Origin: an uncultured Oscillospiraceae bacterium
GTDB lineage: Bacteria; Bacillota; Clostridia; Oscillospirales; Oscillospiraceae
Assembly (NCBI GenBank): GCA_947627325.1
Contig: CANQVO010000002.1
Location: 186,001 to 250,000, forward strand
DNA length: 64,000 nt
Reading direction: 5' to 3'
Part shown: in pieces, positions 58,321 to 64,000 of the stretch
Position numbering within the stretch: the first letter of the stretch is position 1
Layout: the number at the start of each line of letters is the position of its first letter
Made by a program: the position numbers and the translations under genes
Notes under the pieces: generated by a model
The model's database searches: none
What the model was told of the DNA's origin: nothing
The model's input: the letters and a program-made list of their open reading frames with translations, nothing else

Positions 58321-59394
58321 TCACCGTCCAAACAGTTTCAGTACGTCGCTGGCCGCCACCACCAGCATCAGCCCCAACAGCGCCACCAGGAACACGGCGT
58401 TCACCGCCCCTTCGTACTTGGGATCCAGGCGGCGGCGGGTCAGGGCGGTGTAGATCAGGTCGATCAGCAAAAAGAGGATGCGCCCGCCGTCCAGGGCGGG
58501 GATGGGCAACAGGTTCATCACCGCCAGGTTGATGGCGATAAAGGCGATGAAGTAGAGGATGCTGTAAAAGCCCTGGGAGGTGGTCTCGGCGCTGCCCGCC
58601 ACCTGGCCCATCATGTCCACAATGCCCACCGGGCCGGACATATCCCGGATGCCCACAGACCCGGTGACCAGGTCGCCCAGGCTGATCCACACCAGGCGGA
58701 CCGTGTCGATGGAGTTGAGCCAGCTCAGCCGCAGTCTGTCGCCCAGGGAGGCCGGGTAGACGCGGGAGCCGATGGTCACCCCCAAAGCGGCGCGGGCGGT
58801 GCCGTCCTCCTGGGGCAGACTGACGCGGCGCAGGTCCACGTCCTTAAGAAGGAGCTTCTGCCCGTCCCGCCGGACCTGGATATCCGCCCGCTCCCCCGTC
58901 CGGCTGAGGAACAGCATGGCGTCCCCCTTGACCCAGATGGGGTGGCCGTCGATGGACAAAAATTCATCCCCCACCTGAAGCCCCTGGGCCGGGAGGGGGG
59001 AGCCGGGCTGGAACTCGGCCACCATGTCCACGGCATAACTCGACCGGGCGAAGCACAATCCCAGGAAGATGAGAAAGCCCACCAGGAAATTCATCAGCGC
59101 CCCGGCCACCAGGATAAGGAATTTTTTCCACGCCCTGGCCCGTTGGAAGGAGCGGGGGTCCCCGGTGTCCTCGTCCTCCCCCTCCATGGCGCAGAAGCCG
59201 CCGATGGGGAAAAGCCGCACCGTGTAGAGGGTCTCCGCCCCCTGGCGGCCCCACAGCTTGGGGCCCATGCCGATGGAAAACTCATTGACCTTCACGCCGC
59301 TCCACTTGGCCACGAGAAAGTGGCCCAGCTCGTGGACGGCGATGAGAAAGCCGAACATCAGAATACCGATCAGGACCAGGATAACCGCACTCAT
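58321..59394 (-). CDS. rseP: RIP metalloprotease RseP/RasP
   Basis: Membrane-embedded site-2 protease that cleaves anti-sigma factors and signal peptides. 357 residues: HELGHFLVAKW (zinc HExxH) in the first TM, FSIGMGPKLWG, a PDZ domain (about 125-205, LPAQGLQVGDEFLSIDG), and the third-ligand LPIPALDGGRILF near residue 300. ATG 59394 with GAGGTGG upstream. Confidence 0.94.
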   Translation of the reverse strand: MSAVILVLIGILMFGFLIAVHELGHFLVAKWSGVKVNEFSIGMGPKLWGRQGAETLYTVRLFPIGGFCAMEGEDEDTGDPRSFQRARAWKKFLILVAGALMNFLVGFLIFLGLCFARSSYAVDMVAEFQPGSPLPAQGLQVGDEFLSIDGHPIWVKGDAMLFLSRTGERADIQVRRDGQKLLLKDVDLRRVSLPQEDGTARAALGVTIGSRVYPASLGDRLRLSWLNSIDTVRLVWISLGDLVTGSVGIRDMSGPVGIVDMMGQVAGSAETTSQGFYSILYFIAFIAINLAVMNLLPIPALDGGRILFLLIDLIYTALTRRRLDPKYEGAVNAVFLVALLGLMLVVAASDVLKLFGR

Positions 59395-59402
59395 GCTCCA
59401 CC

Positions 59403-60548
59403 TCAAATCGCAGAAAGGGCCACCGCGCGCCCCTGGGCGTCGGCGGCCAGGATATCCGCCAGGGCGGGCTCGCCCAGGTCGGGCGCGGCGGCCATGGCGG
59501 CCCGGCACAGCCGCGGGATGTCATAAAAGCCGATCCTGCCCTCCAGGAAGAGGGCCACCGCCGCCTCGTTGGCGCCGTTGAGGGCGGCGGGGATCACGCC
59601 GCCCCGCCGCGCCGCCTCCCGGGCCAGCCCCAAACAGGGGAAGTTTTCCCCGTCGGGGGGCAAAAAAGTCAGGTCGGGACAGCTGAGAAGGTCCAATTTT
59701 TTGGCCGGGCCCGGCGCGCGCTCCGGCCAGGTCAGGGCGTACTGGATGGGCAGACGCATATCCGGCGCGCCCAGCTGGGCCAGCACCGCCCCGTCCCGGA
59801 ACTCCACCAGGGAGTGGACGACGCTCTCCCGGTGGATGACCACGTCGATCCGCTCCAGGGGCAGGCCGTAGAGCCACATGGCCTCGATGACCTCAAAGCC
59901 CTTGTTCATCATGGTGGCCGAGTCGACAGTGATCTTGGCCCCCATGGACCAGTTGGGGTGCTTGAGGGCGTCCTGGGCGGTGACCCGCTCCAGCGCCTTG
60001 CGCTCCATGCCGTAAAAGGGCCCGCCGGAGGCGGTGAGGATCACCCGCGCCACCTCCTCCCGGCCGGTCCGGCCCTGAAGGCACTGGAAAATGGCCGAGT
60101 GCTCCGAGTCCACCGGCAGGAGGTCTACCCCCCGCTCCCGGGCGGCCCGGGTGACCAGCGCCCCGGCGCAGACCAGGGTCTCCTTGTTGGCCAGGGCGAT
60201 GTCCTTCCCCGCCCGGATGGCGGCCAGGGTGGGCTCCAGCCCCGCCGAGCCCACCACGGCGGTGAGGACGGTGTCCACCTCTTCCAGGGTGGCGGCCTCC
60301 AGCAGGCCCTCCCGGCCGGAGGCCACCCGGACAGGGGTGTCCCCCAGGCGGACCGCCAGGTCCCGGGCGGCCCGTTCGTCGGTGAGGACCACCAGCTCCG
60401 GGCGGAAGGCCCGGGCCTGTTCCTCCAACAGCGCCACGCTGTTGTGGGCGGTGAGCGCCCCCACAGACAATCCAAGGGCGGCTATCACTTCCAGCGATTG
60501 CCGCCCTATGGAGCCGGTGGAGCCCAATATGGAAAGCCGCCGTTTCAC
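59403..60548 (-). CDS. dxr: 1-deoxy-D-xylulose 5-phosphate reductoisomerase
   Basis: NADPH-dependent second MEP step. 381 residues: LSILGSTGSIGRQSLEVI at the N-terminus, ALANKETLVCAG, LLPVDSEHSAIFQCLQG, TASGGPFYGMERK, HPNWSMGAKITVDSATMMNKG (in parts). GTG 60548 follows GGGAGGAGG. Confidence 0.96.
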   Translation of the reverse strand: MKRRLSILGSTGSIGRQSLEVIAALGLSVGALTAHNSVALLEEQARAFRPELVVLTDERAARDLAVRLGDTPVRVASGREGLLEAATLEEVDTVLTAVVGSAGLEPTLAAIRAGKDIALANKETLVCAGALVTRAARERGVDLLPVDSEHSAIFQCLQGRTGREEVARVILTASGGPFYGMERKALERVTAQDALKHPNWSMGAKITVDSATMMNKGFEVIEAMWLYGLPLERIDVVIHRESVVHSLVEFRDGAVLAQLGAPDMRLPIQYALTWPERAPGPAKKLDLLSCPDLTFLPPDGENFPCLGLAREAARRGGVIPAALNGANEAAVALFLEGRIGFYDIPRLCRAAMAAAPDLGEPALADILAADAQGRAVALSAI

Positions 60549-60567
60549 AGCGAAAGCCTCCTCCCTC

Positions 60568-61389
60568 TCATCCGCCCAGCTTCAGCGCGGGCAGCAGCCG
60601 CCACAGGATCTCGATGAGCGGCGCGCAGAAGATCACACTGTCGAACCGATCCAGCACACCGCCGTGGCCGGGGAAGATGTTGCCAAAGTCCTTGAGCTGA
60701 TACTGCCGCTTGATGTAGGAGAAGGACAGGTCCCCCACCTGGGCCATCAGGCTCCCCATGGCCCCGTAGAGGGCCAGGAGCGGGTAGCTGACGGTGAGTT
60801 GGAAGCCAAGATCCAGCACCAGGCCGTATACCAGCATACTGACCACCGCCCCCACAAGGCCGCTCACCGCGCCCTCCACCGTCTTTTTGGGGGAGAGCTC
60901 CGGGGCCAGCTTGTGCTTGCCGAAGAGCATCCCGCCGAAGAGGGCGAAAGCGTCAGACAAAAAGGCGGCCACCAGCGGCGAGAGGACGAGGTACTTCCCC
61001 CCCTCCATCTGGTCCAGGCGGATGAAGCTGGAGAGGAAGTAGGGGATCAGGGTGGCGAAGAAAAAGGCCCCGCCCATCTTCTCCACCGTCACGGTGTAGT
61101 GGCTGGAGATGGCCTCGGCAAAGACCAGGGTGAAGTATGCAAACACCACGCACAGCGCGGAGAAGGTCCCCTGGCCGATGTAGGTCCAGAAGGGGATCAG
61201 TCCGGCCAGGAGGATGGAGTAGGCCGACAGCCTTACGTTCTTCACAAAGCCGGTGGACCACAGCACCTCGTGGACGGCGATCATGGAGAGGACGGAGATG
61301 GCGATGGGGACGGCGATGGGGGGCAGGAAGAACAGCACCAGGAAAATCAGCGGCACGAAAACCACCGCCACCATGATCCGTTGAAACAC
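60568..61389 (-). CDS. cdsA: Phosphatidate cytidylyltransferase
   Basis: Makes CDP-diacylglycerol from phosphatidate and CTP, the branch point for phospholipids. About 273 residues, eight hydrophobic helices, and the C-terminal CDS signature ([25 protein letters not shown] in parts: [20 protein letters not shown]). GTG 61389 has GGAGG at good spacing; TTG 61395 is less likely. Confidence 0.94.
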   Translation of the reverse strand: MFQRIMVAVVFVPLIFLVLFFLPPIAVPIAISVLSMIAVHEVLWSTGFVKNVRLSAYSILLAGLIPFWTYIGQGTFSALCVVFAYFTLVFAEAISSHYTVTVEKMGGAFFFATLIPYFLSSFIRLDQMEGGKYLVLSPLVAAFLSDAFALFGGMLFGKHKLAPELSPKKTVEGAVSGLVGAVVSMLVYGLVLDLGFQLTVSYPLLALYGAMGSLMAQVGDLSFSYIKRQYQLKDFGNIFPGHGGVLDRFDSVIFCAPLIEILWRLLPALKLGG

Positions 61390-61391
61390 GC

Positions 61392-62132
61392 TCAAACCCC
61401 TCCAAATCTGCGCTTTCTATGCTGATAGGCCGCGATGGCCTCCATCAGGTCCGCCTCCTTGAAGTCGGGCCAGAGGACGTCGGTGTAGTAGAACTCCGCG
61501 TAGGCCGCCTGCCAAAGCAGGAAGTTGGACAGCCGCTGTTCCCCGCTGGGGCGGATGATGAGGTCCGGGTCGGGCACGCCCCGGGAGTAGAGGTACTGGT
61601 CAAACTCCGCCTCGGTCAGCCGCTGGGGGTCGGCCTTTCCGGCCAGGCAGTCGGCGGCGTAGAGCCGGGCGGCCCGGAGGATCTCGTCCCGGCCGCCGTA
61701 GTTGAGGCAGATGTTCATCCGGCAGTCGGTGTATGGCCGGGAGGCCTCCTGGGCCTGCCGGCACAGGGCCCGGAGGTCCGGGGCCAGCGGGGAGAGGTCC
61801 CCAAAAAAGACCGTCTGGAAGCGGTTTTTTTCCATGTCCCGGAGGACCTCCTGCAGATAGGTCCGCAAAAGGCCCATGATGGCCTCCACCTCCTCCGGGG
61901 AACGCTTCCAGTTCTCCGTGGAAAAGGCGTAGACCGTCAGATACGGAATACCCAGCCGCTGGATGTGGCCGGCGATCCTACGCAGGGTCTCCGCCCCGGC
62001 GGCATGGCCCGCGCTGCGGGGGAGACGGCGCTTCCGGGCCCAGCGGCCGTTGCCGTCCATGATGATGGCGATATGCCGGGGCAGGTGCTCCAGGTCCACC
62101 TCGGGCCCGGGCGTCTTTTTGGAAAACAGCAT
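61392..62132 (-). CDS. uppS: Undecaprenyl diphosphate synthase
   Basis: cis-Prenyltransferase making the C55 lipid carrier for wall synthesis. 246 residues: [15 protein letters not shown] with the catalytic Asp, [27 protein letters not shown] and the C-terminal [19 protein letters not shown]. Overlaps nothing but is 3 bp from cdsA. Confidence 0.96.
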   Translation of the reverse strand: MLFSKKTPGPEVDLEHLPRHIAIIMDGNGRWARKRRLPRSAGHAAGAETLRRIAGHIQRLGIPYLTVYAFSTENWKRSPEEVEAIMGLLRTYLQEVLRDMEKNRFQTVFFGDLSPLAPDLRALCRQAQEASRPYTDCRMNICLNYGGRDEILRAARLYAADCLAGKADPQRLTEAEFDQYLYSRGVPDPDLIIRPSGEQRLSNFLLWQAAYAEFYYTDVLWPDFKEADLMEAIAAYQHRKRRFGGV

Positions 62133-62162
62133 GGCGCTAGACCCCCCAACGTGTTTGGGCGG

Positions 62163-62717
62163 TCAGACCGCCATCAACTCCTGCTCCTTGGCGGAGGTGA
62201 GGGTGTCGATCTCCTTGCAGTACTTGTCGGTGAGCTTTTGCATATCGTCCTCGTAGTCCTTGCGGTCGTCCTCGGTGATCTCGCCCTTCTTCTCCATGGC
62301 CTTGAAGCGGTCCATGGCGTCCCGGCGGATGTTGCGGATGGCCACCTTGCCGCTCTCGCCGTACTTCTGGACCTGCTTGGTCAGCTCCTTGCGGCGCTCC
62401 TCGGTGAGCTGGGGGAAGGCCAGGCGGATGACCTTGCCGTCGTTCTGGGGGTTGATGCCCAGGTCGGAGGTCTGGATGGCCTTTTCAATGGCCTTCAGAA
62501 GGCTGCCGTCCCAGGGCTGGATCATCAGGGTGCGGGGGTCGGGAGAGGAGATGGTGGCCACCTGCTGGAGGGGGGTCATGGTGCCGTAGTACTCCACCTG
62601 GATCTTGTCCAGCACGCCGGCGTTGGCGCGGCCGGCCCGGACGGAGGCGAAATCGCCCTTGACTACCTCAATGGTCTTCTTCATCTTGCCCTCAAATTCC
62701 GCGTGTACATCAGCCAT
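62163..62717 (-). CDS. frr: Ribosome recycling factor
   Basis: With EF-G splits post-termination ribosomes. 184 residues: [40 protein letters not shown] (in parts), [25 protein letters not shown] (in parts). The start lies 8 bp inside pyrH with AGGAGGAG upstream. Confidence 0.96.
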   Translation of the reverse strand: MADVHAEFEGKMKKTIEVVKGDFASVRAGRANAGVLDKIQVEYYGTMTPLQQVATISSPDPRTLMIQPWDGSLLKAIEKAIQTSDLGINPQNDGKVIRLAFPQLTEERRKELTKQVQKYGESGKVAIRNIRRDAMDRFKAMEKKGEITEDDRKDYEDDMQKLTDKYCKEIDTLTSAKEQELMAV

Positions 62718-63441
62718 TTTTCTTCTCCTCCTTTACGATTGTACCTACCTTCTCCCCCATGACCACCCGGTAGATGTTCTCCGGGTCCTTGAGGGCGAAG
62801 AGGATGACAGGGATGCTGTTGTCCATGGACAACGACGTGGCGGTGGAGTCCATGACCTGGAGGTGCTGGGCCAGGACCTCGTCGTAGGTGATGGAGTCGT
62901 ACTTCACCGCCGAGGGATCCTGGCGGGGGTCGGCGGAGTAGACCCCGTCGATGTTCTTGGCCAGGAGGATGGCGTCCGCCTCGATCTCCGCGGCCCGGAG
63001 GACGGCGGCGGTGTCGGTGGAGAAAAAGGGGTTACCCGTGCCGCAGCCGAAGATGACCACTCTCCCCTTCTCCAGGTGCCGGATGGCCCGGGAGCGGATG
63101 TAGGGCTCGGCCACCGCCTTCATCTCCAGGGCGGTCTGCACCCGGACGGGGATGCCCTTTTGCTCCATCACGTCGGCCACCGCCAGGCAGTTGAGCACGG
63201 TGGCCAGCATACCCATGTGGTCGGCCCGGGTGCGCTCCATCCGGCCGCCCCCGTCCTTCACGCCCCGCCAGAAGTTGCCCGCGCCGATGACCACGCCCAC
63301 CTGGACGCCCACGTTCAGGCACTTCTTGATCACGTCGCAGACCTGACCGATCACGTCAAAGTCCAGACCCCGTCCGGCCCCTCCGGCCAGGGCCTCCCCG
63401 CTGATCTTCAGCAGGATACGCCGGTATTTCGCCTCGCTCAT
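62710..63441 (-). CDS. pyrH: UMP kinase
   Basis: Phosphorylates UMP to UDP; hexameric amino-acid-kinase fold. 243 residues: [63 protein letters not shown] precedes ATG 63441. First gene of the pyrH-frr-uppS-cdsA-dxr-rseP-ispG-polC cluster, where each gap is small. Confidence 0.96.
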   Translation of the reverse strand: MSEAKYRRILLKISGEALAGGAGRGLDFDVIGQVCDVIKKCLNVGVQVGVVIGAGNFWRGVKDGGGRMERTRADHMGMLATVLNCLAVADVMEQKGIPVRVQTALEMKAVAEPYIRSRAIRHLEKGRVVIFGCGTGNPFFSTDTAAVLRAAEIEADAILLAKNIDGVYSADPRQDPSAVKYDSITYDEVLAQHLQVMDSTATSLSMDNSIPVILFALKDPENIYRVVMGEKVGTIVKEEKKNG

Positions 63442-63520
63442 GGCAAGTCCCTCCCAGGTCTTTTGTATGCGGTTTTACCATCCCGTGGGAAAACGCGCCC
63501 TCCGGCCGCTCTGTTGGGCC

Positions 63521-63540
63521 AAAAAAGGCGGTGCGCCGCC
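63521..63540 (-). terminator. Terminator-like hairpin in the pyrH leader
   Basis: Minus strand GGCGG-CGCA-CCGCC (63540-63527) followed by six Ts (63526-63521), between the promoter and pyrH; a possible attenuator. Confidence 0.5.
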
Positions 63541-63564
63541 ACAGCTTGTATAGCGGGCAAGGGT

Positions 63565-63570
63565 ATTATA
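63565..63570 (-). promoter_or_regulatory. Candidate -10 box for pyrH
   Basis: Minus-strand TATAAT; the -35 region (TATGCA at 17 bp) is weak. Confidence 0.45.
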
Positions 63571-63631
63571 CCTGATTTTGTGGCGTTTGCATAGGGGGTA
63601 CAGAAAAACTTTTTCACGTTTTTTCCACAAA

Positions 63632-63665
63632 AAAAGCGGCGCCGCCCCTGGGGGTGGCGCCGCTC
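63632..63665 (-). terminator. Intrinsic terminator of the zinc-ribbon protein gene
   Basis: Minus strand GCGGCGCC..GGCGCCGC stem followed by seven Ts. Confidence 0.88.
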
Positions 63666-63672
63666 GGCTATG

Positions 63673-64000
63673 TCAGTCCTTCTTCGGGTCCTTCTTCCCG
63701 GGCCGCTTGAGGGGTTTCTTGGGGGGTGCGGGGGGAAGCTCCTCCGGCTCCTCATCGTGGTCGTGTGGGCCGTGGGGGCCGTGGGGATGGTCATGGGGAG
63801 GCTCGTGGTCGTGGGGGCCGCAGTCACAGCCGCAGTCGTCGCAGTCGTCAAAGATGTCCAGCACGAACTTCTGCTGGCAGGAGGGGCACTGGATCACGCC
63901 CAGGTCCAGAGCTTCCTCGTCGATCTCCAGCAGCTCCCCGCAGTTGGGGCACTCCACCTGGAAGAACTCGTCCTCCTCATCGTCCTCGTCGCCGTAGAGG
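63673..64000 (-). CDS. Zinc-ribbon, His-rich protein of CD1247 type (5' end outside window)
   Basis: The frame is open to the right edge (LYGDEDDEEDEFF precedes VECPNCG), so only the C-terminal part is seen. CPNCGELLEIDEEALDLG and IQCPSCQQKFVL form a four-Cys zinc ribbon; then comes a Cys cluster (CDDCGCDCG), a His-rich run (HDHEPPHDHPHGPHGPHDHD) and a Pro/Lys tail. The acidic YGDEDDEED plus ribbon resembles the clostridial CD1247 family, whose function is unknown. Its tail suggests metal binding. Confidence 0.75.
   Translation of the reverse strand, partial: LYGDEDDEEDEFFQVECPNCGELLEIDEEALDLGVIQCPSCQQKFVLDIFDDCDDCGCDCGPHDHEPPHDHPHGPHGPHDHDEEPEELPPAPPKKPLKRPGKKDPKKD

Overview
The window reads as chromosome from a high-GC, spore-forming, anaerobic gut Clostridia, most likely Oscillospiraceae (Flavonifractor/Pseudoflavonifractor-like). 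Reasons: very GC-rich third codon positions; Firmicute gene orders (nusB-xseA-xseB-ispA-dxs-tlyA-nadK-argR-recN, and pyrH-frr-uppS-cdsA-dxr-rseP-ispG-polC); PolC; rubrerythrin; PPi-type phosphofructokinase; a tyrosine T-box; a Spo0A-type regulator; and spore cortex-lytic enzymes. The genus is inferred from family resemblance only.

Layout. 1-24.6 kb is housekeeping DNA on the + strand: the end of a Xer recombinase, rpmB, a divergent GyrB-like subunit, icd, rubrerythrin, a secreted amidase, an Asp23 protein, the long nusB-to-recN operon (tRNA-modification-like protein, ExoVII, isoprenoid precursors, NAD kinase, ArgR, RecN), then a T-box(Tyr)-EamA transporter-tyrS unit, a GntR/YtrA-type ABC operon and phzF. 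A bidirectional terminator separates these from the minus-strand pair fba-pfp.

25.5-31.3 kb is a compact filamentous-phage (Inovirus) prophage with a unit length of 5,629 bp: Xre repressor with a divergent operator region, ssDNA-binding protein, two tiny membrane proteins, a pVIII-like major coat protein, a pIII-like adsorption protein, a pVI-like protein, a Zot/pI morphogenesis ATPase, a Rep_trans-type initiator and a ribbon-helix-helix-like protein. It carries no integrase. It ends at a perfect palindrome lying about 40 bp upstream of a chromosomal XerC-type recombinase. At its left end, nested inverted repeats could fold in single-stranded DNA into a two-armed, dif-like site, as in CTXphi attP(+). 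A 109-bp remnant of a related phage precedes it.

32.3-33.7 kb holds a Spo0A-like regulator whose receiver has lost its phosphorylation pocket, with two 0A boxes one helical turn apart upstream. At 34.2-43.9 kb a 9.75-kb element with a large serine recombinase splits a LysM-GH18 spore-cortex hydrolase gene (YaaH/SleL type). Recombination between the TA dinucleotides at its ends would restore an in-frame ORF of about 427 codons, as in sporulation intervening (skin) elements. Its AT-richer cargo looks defensive: a DinJ/RelE-type toxin-antitoxin, an HNH nuclease carrying seven Myb/SANT-like repeats, an MmeI-like restriction-methyltransferase with an N-terminal frameshift, and a Schlafen/AlbA protein. 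A recurring short palindrome sits at each cassette boundary.

44.8-64 kb is minus-strand housekeeping DNA: a spore amidase in operon with the split hydrolase, the operon hisZG(fused)-hisD-hisB-hisH-hisA-hisF-hisI-hisE-rsmA, then polC, ispG, rseP, dxr, cdsA, uppS, frr, pyrH, and the end of a Cys/His-rich zinc-ribbon protein.
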